Assembly: GCA_034429275.1 (NCBI GenBank)
Contig: DAOUFU010000098.1
Coordinates: forward strand, 1 to 22,998
Source of the DNA: DAOUFU01 sp034429275
Lineage (GTDB): Bacteria > Chloroflexota > Anaerolineae > Aggregatilineales > Aggregatilineaceae
Direction: 5' to 3'
DNA: 22,998 nucleotides
Both the position numbers and the translations under genes were made by a program. Below are positions 6,662 through 13,727 of this stretch, one piece after another. Numbering within the stretch: the first letter of the stretch is position 1; every line of letters begins with the position of its first letter. The notes under the pieces are model-generated. The model had not been told where the DNA came from. It searched no databases and was given only the letters and a program-made list of their open reading frames with translations.

Positions 6662-8776
6662 CTAGACGATTCGCTCGCGGATATACGCGCTGGCATAGTC
6701 CAGCACCGAGACCACGATGGCAATGGCCAGCACGGCAACCCCTGCCTGCTTGTAGCGCAGCAGGTTGATCTGCTGCTGGAGCAAAAAGCCGATGCCGCCG
6801 CCGCCCACAAACCCGATGATGGTGGACATGCGCACGTTGATATCCCACCGGTACATGGTGAAGGCGATATAGGGCGGCACCACCTGCGGCACCACCGCGT
6901 AGATGATGGTCTGCAGCCGGTTCGCGCCGGTAGACATGATCGCTTCGATGGGGCCGGAGTCGATGTTCTCCACCTGCTCGGAATAGAGCTTGCCCAGCGC
7001 CGCGATGGAGTGCAGAGTCAGCGCCAGCACCCCCGCGAACGGCCCTACCCCCACCCAGATCACGAACACGATGCCCATGATCAGCGGCTCGATGGAGCGC
7101 AGCGTATTGAGCACGGTGCGCGACGTGTCGTAGATGGTCATGCCCAGCGGGAAATTGCGGCTGGTACCGCTCAGCCCGCCGGAGATACCGCCGAGCAGCG
7201 CGCCGGTCAGCGCGGAGATCGCCACGTGTTCCTCGATCTTGAACAGGCCCAGGTCGCGCATGGTATTGGCAGGCAGCCGCTGATCCACCACCGCGCGCAC
7301 CAGGTCGATCTCCAGCGCAACCAGGATGAAGGTGATCACCGCGCCCACCACATAGATGACCGTGCGCGCGCTGCGCTCGACCGAGCTTTGCTCCGCCTTG
7401 ATTTCGTGACGGGCGAGCAGGCCCACCGCCTGCACCAACTGCACCGCGATCTGGCCGCCGAGCAGCGCGGCGATCACCGGCGTCAGCAAACCCAGCAGCA
7501 CGGCCTGCATCCCGATGTAGCCGGTGGCTGCCAACAGGATCGCGCCGGACAGCACCCCCAACGCCGCACCCAGCACATTGGCAACCGGCGCGTCGAGATG
7601 GCGCATGGGGCGCGACACCAGCGACGCGCCGAGCATCGACAGCCACATGCCAAGCCCCAGCGCCGAAAGTGCCGCCACCGTGAGCTTGATCAGTTCGCCA
7701 AGCGTTCCGGTGAAGCTGCCGAGATCGCTCAACAGCCCCTTGTTGAGCTTGCCACCGACCCATATCCCCAGGCCGCCCAGCACGCCCAACACAAAGATCA
7801 ACAGCACCACCAGCAGCAGATTGAGCAGGATACCGCGCAGCCGGTCCGCCGGGCCACTCAGCTTGATCCGCGCCGCCGCGAACGAGATGGCGGCAAACAA
7901 CGCGATGGCAGCAGGAATTGCGATCAGCCCAGGCCACGGGTCTTCGCCCAACGCCACGCCCCATTTGCCGATGGGCGCGACGAGCCATATCCCCAGCAGC
8001 GCCCCCACCGGCAGCAGCACAAACCCGACCAGCACGATGCCTAACTGCAATTCGATCTCGCGCATCAGGTTGCGCGCCGCGATGAAGCTCAGCACGATGG
8101 AGATCGGCAGCGCCAGTGTAGTCGCCATCAGCGCCAGGAAGATCGTCTCGACCATCTTCTCGATCACCGTCTCGGTGGTGCTGCTCAGCCGCGGCCAGCC
8201 GGACGGCACCAGGGTCTGGATGTTCAGCGGGTGAGTCTTGCCGAGCAGCCCTCGTCCTTTGGGGACCTTCAACAAGACGGTGAATCCGCCCGCGCTGTCC
8301 ACGTCGAAGGTCGAGACTTCGCCGACCTCGGCAGAAGGGTCGGTGCTAGAGGCCACCCGGAACGGCATCTTCTGGCCGGACTCCATGACCAGGTTAATGC
8401 GGGCAATCGCGCCCTCCGGGAAGTTCACGCCGCGCACGGTGATGATCCCGTCCGGTTCGGCGCAAGGCGGGTCAAACATGAGGTACGCGTCGCCGCTGAC
8501 CTCCACCCGCCCATCGGGAAGCTCACCCTGGGGGCAGCCGATAGTGTAGGCGGCCTCGAAGTCCTGGGTTTTGCGGTCGCGGGTGAAAATATCGGGCGAG
8601 AGCAGCTCGCGCATGGCGCGCGAGACCGAAGCCTGCCGGGTGGGGTCTTCTACCTCTTCCAGGCTGATGTCGGTAATGTTCCACCCATAGGCATAAATCA
8701 CCACGCCAACGGCGATGATGAGCACGGTCATCAGGGTGCGGAACGCACGACGAGTCGATGGAATCTGTTCGTTCAC
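6662..8776 (-). CDS. Enlarged PhnE-type ABC permease with extracytoplasmic domain
   Basis: A 704-residue membrane protein of the binding-protein-dependent permease family, PhnE branch. After an N-terminal helix (about 12-31) comes an exposed region of about 170 residues with a beta-rich, Ig/TIG-like feel (GIITVRGVNFPEGAIARI) and two cysteines (81, 105). PhnE-like sequence starts near 203 (ETIFLALMATTLALPI... ending AARNLM at 238) and resumes at about 551 (RTVLNTLRSIEPLIMG). The coupling EAA loop is at 611-630 (EAIMSTGANRLQTIIYAVVP), followed by the typical NVRMSTIIGFVGGGGIG. Between these halves lie about 310 extra residues with several hydrophobic segments. Usual PhnE is about 270 residues. 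It should form the pore with the ATPase encoded 11 bases upstream. Family placement is firm; the role of the extra parts is unknown. Confidence 0.88.
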   Translation of the reverse strand: MNEQIPSTRRAFRTLMTVLIIAVGVVIYAYGWNITDISLEEVEDPTRQASVSRAMRELLSPDIFTRDRKTQDFEAAYTIGCPQGELPDGRVEVSGDAYLMFDPPCAEPDGIITVRGVNFPEGAIARINLVMESGQKMPFRVASSTDPSAEVGEVSTFDVDSAGGFTVLLKVPKGRGLLGKTHPLNIQTLVPSGWPRLSSTTETVIEKMVETIFLALMATTLALPISIVLSFIAARNLMREIELQLGIVLVGFVLLPVGALLGIWLVAPIGKWGVALGEDPWPGLIAIPAAIALFAAISFAAARIKLSGPADRLRGILLNLLLVVLLIFVLGVLGGLGIWVGGKLNKGLLSDLGSFTGTLGELIKLTVAALSALGLGMWLSMLGASLVSRPMRHLDAPVANVLGAALGVLSGAILLAATGYIGMQAVLLGLLTPVIAALLGGQIAVQLVQAVGLLARHEIKAEQSSVERSARTVIYVVGAVITFILVALEIDLVRAVVDQRLPANTMRDLGLFKIEEHVAISALTGALLGGISGGLSGTSRNFPLGMTIYDTSRTVLNTLRSIEPLIMGIVFVIWVGVGPFAGVLALTLHSIAALGKLYSEQVENIDSGPIEAIMSTGANRLQTIIYAVVPQVVPPYIAFTMYRWDINVRMSTIIGFVGGGGIGFLLQQQINLLRYKQAGVAVLAIAIVVSVLDYASAYIRERIV

Positions 8777-8787
8777 TGGTCCGCCCC

Positions 8788-9546
8788 CTATGCGATCTCA
8801 ACCCGGACGGCATCTTCGCCGTAAATATCCTTGAAGCGCTTCTCGTCGATCTCTTCCGGCAGCCCATCGAATTCCATGCGGCCATCCTTCAGCGCGATGA
8901 TGCGGTCGGCATAGGTACGGGCCAGGCTCAGGAAATGCAGGCTGCACAGGATGGTGATGCCATCCTCTTTGTTCAGCAGCTCCAGGTATTTCATCACCGA
9001 GTGCGAGGTAGCCGGGTCCAGGCTGGCAACCGGCTCATCGGCCAGCATCAATTCCGGTTCCTGCATCAGGGCGCGGGCGATGCCCACACGCTGCTGCTGC
9101 CCGCCGCTGAGCTGGTCCGCGCGGATGTACGCCTTATCGCGAATGCCCACCCGTTCCAGTTTTTCGAGTGCTTTTTGCCTGTCGGCTGCCGAAAAATGGT
9201 TGGCCAGGCTCCACAGCGGGTTGGTATAGCCCAGCCGCCCGGCGAGCACATTGGTCAGCACGGGGGCGCGCCGGACCAGGTTGAACTGCTGAAAGATCAT
9301 GCCGAACCGGCGGCGGATGTGGCGCAGCTCTTCATCGGTCGCGCCGGTGATGTCGATTCCGTTCCACTCGATTCGCCCTTCGGTTGGCTCAATCAGGCGG
9401 TTGATGCAGCGCAACAGGGTCGATTTGCCGGACCCACTCAGGCCGATGATGACCAGGAACTGGCCGTCCGGCACTTCAAAGGAGACATCTTTTAGGGCAT
9501 GAACGCCGTTGTCATAAATTTTGGAAAGGTGTTCAATTTTGAGCAT
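8788..9546 (-). CDS. phnC: PhnC-type ABC importer ATPase
   Basis: The 252-residue protein is a typical length for PhnC. Motifs are complete: Walker A GLSGSGKS (35-42), Q-loop in MIFQQFNLV, signature LSGGQQQR (146-153), Walker B LMLADEP (Asp170, Glu171 in the DEP) and switch His204. The segment FNLVRRAPVLTNVLAGRLG is characteristic of the phosphonate-importer branch. It should hydrolyse ATP to drive uptake of the ligand delivered by the PhnD-like protein through the PhnE-like permease. ATG 9546 is preceded by a GGGGA element. An intercistronic hairpin separates it from the binding-protein gene. No C-P lyase, phosphonatase or phosphite dehydrogenase gene is in the window, so the ligand is not fixed by context. 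Confidence 0.9.
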   Translation of the reverse strand: MLKIEHLSKIYDNGVHALKDVSFEVPDGQFLVIIGLSGSGKSTLLRCINRLIEPTEGRIEWNGIDITGATDEELRHIRRRFGMIFQQFNLVRRAPVLTNVLAGRLGYTNPLWSLANHFSAADRQKALEKLERVGIRDKAYIRADQLSGGQQQRVGIARALMQEPELMLADEPVASLDPATSHSVMKYLELLNKEDGITILCSLHFLSLARTYADRIIALKDGRMEFDGLPEEIDEKRFKDIYGEDAVRVEIA

Positions 9547-9568
9547 CAGTTGTTCCCCGGCAGGTGCA

Positions 9569-9605
9569 CAGGCGGGCAGAGGAGAACACTCACCCTGCCC
9601 GCCTG
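9569..9605 (-). other. Intercistronic hairpin between phnD-like and phnC
   Basis: CAGGCGGGCAG (9569-9579) and CTGCCCGCCTG (9595-9605) form a perfect 11-bp GC-rich stem with a 15-base loop in the 161-base gap between the binding protein and ATPase genes. No U-run follows on the minus strand. Similar structures between binding-protein and ATPase genes often stabilise the upstream message or cause partial termination, giving more binding protein than transporter; that role is inferred. Confidence 0.6.
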
Positions 9606-9707
9606 GTGTGTCATGCGATCAGGTGCTAACACCCCGTCCGCGTGCCGGGCACAGAGCAGGACCAGCCCGCCGGCACCCGGCAGTTCGCGGAGAGGGGACC
9701 AGAGCCA

Positions 9708-10733
9708 CTAGCCCCCGAAGATGTCTTCTTCGGTCAGGCCCAGAATCTCGAACTGGAGGCGCACCGGGTCGAAGGCGCTGTCCTCAATCTTGGCGATGCC
9801 GTTCCAGCTATACGCGGTGAACAGCGCGGTGGTGTTCCACGCCTCTTGATCGGCGGCCAGGTCGAACAGGGCCGTCATGATCTTCTCGCGGACGTCGGCG
9901 GGGAATTCCGGGCCAAAGCTCAGCGTATCGTTCGGGATCGGCTTGCTGATGGCCAGGATGCGAACCTTATCGACCACATCCGGGGCGGTCTCGCGCACGG
10001 CGCGGCGGGCATCGCGGATGTTCACCTCGCCGACGTACAGCTCGCCATCTTCGCCGATGTAGGACTCATCCACCGAGAGATCGAACGGTTCGGGCAGGTC
10101 GCCATCTTGCCAGGCAGCACCGGGCAGGATGGGCGGGGTGAAGTAGGTCGTCCCAAAATCCACTTCGCCGTTGTAAACGGCCAGGATGGTCTGGTTGTGG
10201 CCGCCGGTCTGACCCTCAGCGCCGGGGGTGATGCCGCGCGCCCGAAGCTCAACGGCAGGCACGATATAGCCGGAGGTCGAGCCGGGGTCGCCATAGCCCC
10301 AGGTCTTGCCTTCCAGGTCGCCCAGCACGTAGATGTCGCTGTCGCGACGGACGACGTACTGCGCCCAATAGACAGCGGAGCCGAAGCGCACGGCGGCGGC
10401 TTCAACCTGGACACCGCAGCGGTTGTTGGCGATCACATAGCCTGCTGCCGGGATAAAGCCCATCGTGCTGCCCGGAGCAGCGCACATGGCCTCAATCGTC
10501 GCCGCGTAGGAGGTCGGCACGAACACTTCAAACTCATACCCGGTCGCAGCCTTGAGCGCCTCAGCCAAGACTGCGCCACCCTCGACGATGGTTTGGGCCT
10601 CGCCAGAGGGCACAAAGTAAACCTGGATTGGGTTTTCCGCGGTGCCCAGGCCACCCTGCGCCGATGCGGGGAGTGCCACCGTCGCCGAGAGCACCATCAC
10701 TACCACGAGCAACATAACAACCGATTTCTTCAT
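9708..10733 (-). CDS. phnD: PhnD-like phosphonate/oxyanion-type solute-binding protein
   Basis: A 341-residue exported binding protein. A Lys-Lys start and hydrophobic core give a type I signal peptide with a likely cut after the ASA near residue 25; there is no lipobox cysteine. The mature part shows PhnD-family signatures: VYFVPSGEAQTIVEGG at the N-terminus, GYGDPGSTSGYIVP (146-159), HNQTILAVYNGEVDFGTT around 180-195 and SKPIPNDTLSF around 263-273. Cys84 and Cys106 could form a disulfide. ATG 10733 has a strong AAGGAG ribosome site nine bases upstream. It is the first gene of the operon, followed by the ATPase and permease. Ligands in this family include phosphonates, phosphite and related anions, and nothing here decides between them. 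Confidence 0.88.
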   Translation of the reverse strand: MKKSVVMLLVVVMVLSATVALPASAQGGLGTAENPIQVYFVPSGEAQTIVEGGAVLAEALKAATGYEFEVFVPTSYAATIEAMCAAPGSTMGFIPAAGYVIANNRCGVQVEAAAVRFGSAVYWAQYVVRRDSDIYVLGDLEGKTWGYGDPGSTSGYIVPAVELRARGITPGAEGQTGGHNQTILAVYNGEVDFGTTYFTPPILPGAAWQDGDLPEPFDLSVDESYIGEDGELYVGEVNIRDARRAVRETAPDVVDKVRILAISKPIPNDTLSFGPEFPADVREKIMTALFDLAADQEAWNTTALFTAYSWNGIAKIEDSAFDPVRLQFEILGLTEEDIFGG

Positions 10734-10824
10734 TGCTGAAAACTCCTTTTTGGCTCTTGGTCAAATGTTCACAGGAGACCCCAAAAGAACCCCTGCTAAC
10801 CACCTTACAGTGTACTCGATCATA
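10734..10824 (-). promoter_or_regulatory. Promoter and leader of the phnD-like gene
   Basis: On the minus strand a TATGAT (10824-10819) and a TACACT (10814-10809) could be -10 elements; neither has a good -35. The leader of about 80 bases contains TTTTGG (minus strand of 10781-10786) complementary to CCAAAA (minus strand of 10748-10753) just before the AAGGAG ribosome site, and a CTCCT that could pair with that site. No known riboswitch class was recognised. Confidence 0.3.
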
Positions 10825-10879
10825 CCCGGATCGCCACATCGCCGCGCGGCGCATACGGCAGATTCGCGCCGCTGAGTGC

Positions 10880-11614
10880 TCACGCCAACTGGCGCTTGAG
10901 CCAGCGATCCCACAGCGTATTGCAGGCCGCCTCGAAGCGTTCTTCAAATACGCTCGTGATGACGGTGGTCACATCGTCATGGTTAGGGAACACCACGTAG
11001 GGCACCGGGTGACCCTTGATGCGGATAATCTCCGGGTCGTGCCCGGCGAGATCGTGCCAGTCCACCTCTTTGTACAGGCGCTCCAGCTTGGAATCGGGCA
11101 GGCCATGCTCAAGAATGCTGTCCGGGCGGTTCGGGTTGAAGCGCCGCCGGTTCTTGCGCAGCGATTCCTCATAGGGCACATCGATGTAAAAAATCGCCGC
11201 CTGCCGCAGGATGTCATCGGTCAGGTGGGCATAGGCCGCGCGGTAGCCGCCATGTTCCGTCCCGCGCGAGAACTCCACCAGCACGGTATACGTGTCGTGC
11301 AGGTCCGGCATGTCGCGGCGCAGCTTGTCATATTCCAGCCCCAGCCGGGCGATCAGCAGGTGCCACAGGGTTTCGGAGATGAAGTAGCCCTCCGAATCGG
11401 TGTGCAGGCGAGGATGACCGAACGTCTTTTCCAACAGCGCGTCTTCTTCAAACCAGGTCCACAGCATGGGAAAGTCGTCCAGCTCGATCAGCTTGCCGAG
11501 GTGAAAGCGCTCGCGCCGGACATCATCGGGCAAGTGTTTGAGGTAATGGGTGATTTCGCTTTTCCCCGCAGCCGGACGACCGTTGAGGATGAGGAGGGGC
11601 AAAAAAGAAACCAT
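10880..11614 (-). CDS. Orphan P-loop NTPase or kinase-like protein
   Basis: A 244-residue protein beginning with a strand and a Walker A motif GRPAAGKS (12-19), typical of small P-loop kinases and NTPases. Other conserved-looking parts are the acidic DDFPMLWTWFEED, the hydrophobic strand AAIFYIDVPYEESLRKNRRRF (an aspartate-ending strand followed by an Arg-rich lid-like stretch) and the C-terminal amphipathic helices. The fold suggests a nucleoside/shikimate-kinase-like or zeta-toxin-like enzyme, but no antitoxin partner lies beside it and I cannot name a substrate. I chose ATG 11614 because GGAAAAGAG precedes it and because a CATAAT element at 11664-11659 would leave almost no leader for the alternative ATG at 11644, which adds MVGSEKSAAA. 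It is separated from phnD by about 145 bases and probably transcribed alone. Confidence 0.7.
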   Translation of the reverse strand: MVSFLPLLILNGRPAAGKSEITHYLKHLPDDVRRERFHLGKLIELDDFPMLWTWFEEDALLEKTFGHPRLHTDSEGYFISETLWHLLIARLGLEYDKLRRDMPDLHDTYTVLVEFSRGTEHGGYRAAYAHLTDDILRQAAIFYIDVPYEESLRKNRRRFNPNRPDSILEHGLPDSKLERLYKEVDWHDLAGHDPEIIRIKGHPVPYVVFPNHDDVTTVITSVFEERFEAACNTLWDRWLKRQLA

Positions 11615-11658
11615 GGCGGCTGCGCTCTTTTCCGATCCGACCATCCGTTGATGCTCGT

Positions 11659-11664
11659 ATTATG
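11659..11664 (-). promoter_or_regulatory. Candidate -10 element for the P-loop NTPase gene
   Basis: CATAAT on the minus strand matches the -10 consensus at five of six positions. No good -35 is seen at 16-18 bases. A start here would leave a leader of about 35-40 bases to ATG 11614. Confidence 0.3.
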
Positions 11665-11691
11665 ACCCAACTGGCGCGTCTGTGCCAGATC

Positions 11692-11708
11692 CCCCTTTCA
11701 CCGGGCGC
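11692..11708 (+). repeat. 17-bp direct repeat, left copy
   Basis: CCCCTTTCACCGGGCGC is identical to 11921-11937. The two copies flank the palindromic repeat at 11746-11859, at 37 and 61 bases distance, in the same orientation. Confidence 0.7.
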
Positions 11709-11745
11709 TTGCAAAACCTGACAGCGAGTCTTTCGGGCAAACACC

Positions 11746-11859
11746 GGCCTCACCCCAAACCGAGCCGCTCCCTGCGGGTTCGGCTCGGTTTTGCCCCTCT
11801 CCAAAAAAAGTTTTGGAGAGGGGCGGCGCGGCCCGTTCCTGGCCGTGCGGGGTGAGGCC
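11746..11859 (+). repeat. Palindromic dispersed repeat, copy 2 (complete)
   Basis: This 114-base unit is bounded by a perfect 11-bp inverted repeat, GGCCTCACCCC at the left and GGGGTGAGGCC at the right. Its centre is a 14-bp stem, GCCCCTCTCCAAAA (11793-11806) with TTTTGGAGAGGGGC (11811-11824). The left arm carries a second hairpin, AAACCGAGCCG (11757-11767) with CGGCTCGGTTT (11781-11791). The right arm shares GCGGCCC and TGGCCG blocks with copies at 238-296 and 22742-22853. It has no coding capacity of note, so it would be non-autonomous if mobile. Its hairpins could also work as a transcript terminator between the flanking divergent genes. Confidence 0.85.
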
Positions 11860-11920
11860 AGATCGCCTGTCCAGCGAGTGCCCGGTTTGTCAAGTGGTTG
11901 CCTGTCAACTTTTGCTCACA

Positions 11921-11937
11921 CCCCTTTCACCGGGCGC
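11921..11937 (+). repeat. 17-bp direct repeat, right copy
   Basis: CCCCTTTCACCGGGCGC is identical to 11692-11708. The bases outside the 17 differ, so the repeat boundary is sharp. Confidence 0.7.
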
Positions 11938-12014
11938 GGGGAGGCACATGGCGCGCGGCAGGGTGTGGTTCCGAAAAGCGAACCATGACCCAAGTCCTGT
12001 GTATTTCACAAGAT

Positions 12015-12166
12015 TGTTATGATATGATTGAAGTATATTCGGGGCCGCACGATGTGATCCTTTGTCAATCCCTCTTCCGCGTTCCCCCACCTGGCTCGCA
12101 GTTATCCGCTCTCTTCCATCTCATCCCCATCTCATCGAGCCCAATAGTGAAAAGGGAGTTTTTTCA
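12015..12166 (+). promoter_or_regulatory. Extended -10 promoter and leader for the 452-residue protein
   Basis: TGTTATGAT (12015-12023) fits an extended -10 (TG, one base, TATGAT). No good -35 is visible, which is tolerable for extended -10 promoters. A leader of about 135 bases would lead to the ribosome site AGGGAG at 12153-12158. A second TATGAT at 12023-12028 and TATATT at 12034-12039 make the exact start uncertain. The surrounding 50 bases are clearly AT-richer than the neighbourhood. Confidence 0.45.
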
Positions 12167-13525
12167 ATGGCAGAAAAGAAACCACCCGTTTCGTCCGATA
12201 CCTTAGAATGTTGTCCCGATTTTCCCCGTAAGCCGATCTGCGACACGCTGAACCTGCGCTACCGGTTCCCCACGCGAGTCCGGGTCGGCACAGCCAACCA
12301 GCAGCAGGTGATCCCTGCCGAGATCGTGCTGCATTTCCAGCTCGAACGATGTTCGGGGCCGGTCGTGGTCGGCGATCCCATCTATTCCACCACGCTTTTA
12401 CCTGGCGAAAGCGTGCGCCTGTTCACCAGTGACCGGCACAGCCGCTGGAGCTACGATTCGGAATCCAGCCTGGCTTACCGGCACGAGACTACCTCTGAAG
12501 AATCGTTTTTCACCGCCGGCATGGCGCGCGCCATGAGCGACCTCACCGTGAGCGAGAGCGGGAAAACGTCCTCCAGCTATGAGGAATCGTGGGCGCAGGG
12601 CGGCGGCGGAGCCGAGGTCTCGCTGTTTGGGATCATCAACATCGGCGGCGGTGGCGGTGGCGGCAGCTACGATTCGAGCGCCGTCTCCGAATTCAGCCGC
12701 AGCCTGTCACAACATGCTGCGTCCGCGTCCGCCTATGTAGCGGCCAGCGTGCGAGCCAGCAGCTCGACGGCCATCGGCGAGGTTCAGCAGCGCGCCCACG
12801 CCGAAGGTCAATCCGAGGATCATTTCGAGTCCTCGTCGCGCACCTTCCGCAACCCCAATAAGTGCCACGCGGTAACCTACCTGTTCTACAAGCTCAACAA
12901 GGTGCAGACCATCCGGTTCCGGCTGGTCGCCATCGAGCGCCACATCTCGGATCCGCAGGCTCCCACCGGGGCCTTCCAGCGGACGCCGGTTGATACAACG
13001 GGCAGGCTGCAAATCGTTCCGCAGGCGATCCGCGCCAACAGCAAAGACCGGCTCGAAATGGAGCGGCTGGCGCGCACCAGCGCTGCTGAGCGCCTGCAAG
13101 CCGCTGCGAGCGGCGGGCTGCAGATGGATCGCGTCGGCGGGTTTGGCACGGTATTCACCGCTGCGTCCCTTGTCACGCCGGCCATCACCGTGGCCCCCAT
13201 CTCAGCGAATGTGCGAGCGGAAGCGCTCAAGGCGCTGGACGCGGACCTGGCCGAAGCCGGGCTGCTGGACCCGAAGACGGGCAAGCCCAGCGAGCGCATC
13301 ATCGCGGAACTGTCGTGGGAGCGCGAAGAAATTCTGCCCACCCCCGGCGTGATCGTCCGCGGCTGCCTGGATGAATGCGACACCTGCGAACCGGCCCTCG
13401 CCCGCGAGATCGAGCTTGACCTGGAGCGCAAGAAGCTGAAGAACGAGCTATTGAAGCGCCGTATCGAACTGCTCGACCAGGCGCAGGAATATCGCTGCTG
13501 CCCGGAAGCCGAAGACGACGACTGA
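12167..13525 (+). CDS. Uncharacterised 452-residue protein, Ser/Gly-rich centre and Cys clusters
   Basis: I do not recognise the family. ATG 12167 is well supported by AGGGAG eight bases upstream. There is no signal peptide or membrane segment. Residues 25-95 look like a compact beta-rich domain (PAEIVLHFQLE, GDPIYSTTLLPGESVRLFTSDRH). A Ser/Glu/Tyr-rich segment follows, then Gly runs at 146-149 and 160-166, and an Ala/Ser-rich helical stretch (170-225). A well-ordered block TFRNPNKCHAVTYLFYKLNK (226-245) leads to a beta-rich region. The C-terminus has a CxxxCxxC set (Cys400, 404, 407), a highly charged helix likely to be a coiled coil (410-440), and a final CysCys plus acidic tail. Ten cysteines in a protein without an export signal suggest metal binding or structural cross-links. 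It is a single-gene unit with its own promoter and strong terminator. Confidence 0.8.
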   Translation: MAEKKPPVSSDTLECCPDFPRKPICDTLNLRYRFPTRVRVGTANQQQVIPAEIVLHFQLERCSGPVVVGDPIYSTTLLPGESVRLFTSDRHSRWSYDSESSLAYRHETTSEESFFTAGMARAMSDLTVSESGKTSSSYEESWAQGGGGAEVSLFGIINIGGGGGGGSYDSSAVSEFSRSLSQHAASASAYVAASVRASSSTAIGEVQQRAHAEGQSEDHFESSSRTFRNPNKCHAVTYLFYKLNKVQTIRFRLVAIERHISDPQAPTGAFQRTPVDTTGRLQIVPQAIRANSKDRLEMERLARTSAAERLQAAASGGLQMDRVGGFGTVFTAASLVTPAITVAPISANVRAEALKALDADLAEAGLLDPKTGKPSERIIAELSWEREEILPTPGVIVRGCLDECDTCEPALAREIELDLERKKLKNELLKRRIELLDQAQEYRCCPEAEDDD

Positions 13526-13547
13526 TTTCACCGGAGTCCCCATCCCT

Positions 13548-13580
13548 GCCCCCGCTCGGCCCCTGAGCGGGGGCGTTTTT
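13548..13580 (+). terminator. Intrinsic terminator of the 452-residue protein gene
   Basis: GCCCCCGCTC (13548-13557) and GAGCGGGGGC (13565-13574) form a perfect 10-bp stem with a seven-base loop. GTTTTT follows at once. It lies 22 bases after the stop codon. Confidence 0.93.
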
Positions 13581-13727
13581 GTGAACCGACAGCCCTCCTC
13601 AATCCCCCTCCTCCCAAATCCACCGCCACACGCACAGATTCCGACTTGCAGCGGTGTACGGGCGAAATTCAGAGTTTTGATGTATCATCGGCGCTCAAAC
13701 TCACCGGACCCAGAAAGATGGAGGCCG

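Noticed and set aside
6560..8044. Plus-strand open frame of 494 codons rich in His and Gln
   Set aside because: It is antisense to the PhnE-like gene and has the same compositional artefact; it also starts upstream of the terminator hairpin and crosses it.
9642..10739. Plus-strand open frame of 365 codons opposite the binding-protein gene
   Set aside because: It is a shadow of phnD, which has a signal peptide, family signatures and a strong ribosome site on the other strand.
10734..10879. Riboswitch in the phnD leader
   Set aside because: No known riboswitch core was recognised; only short pairings are visible, so I list it as a weak regulatory leader.
11746..11859. CRISPR or simple terminator only
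   Set aside because: There are no regular spacers, and the unit has conserved ends and dispersed copies, so a dispersed palindromic repeat explains it better, although the hairpins may also terminate transcription.
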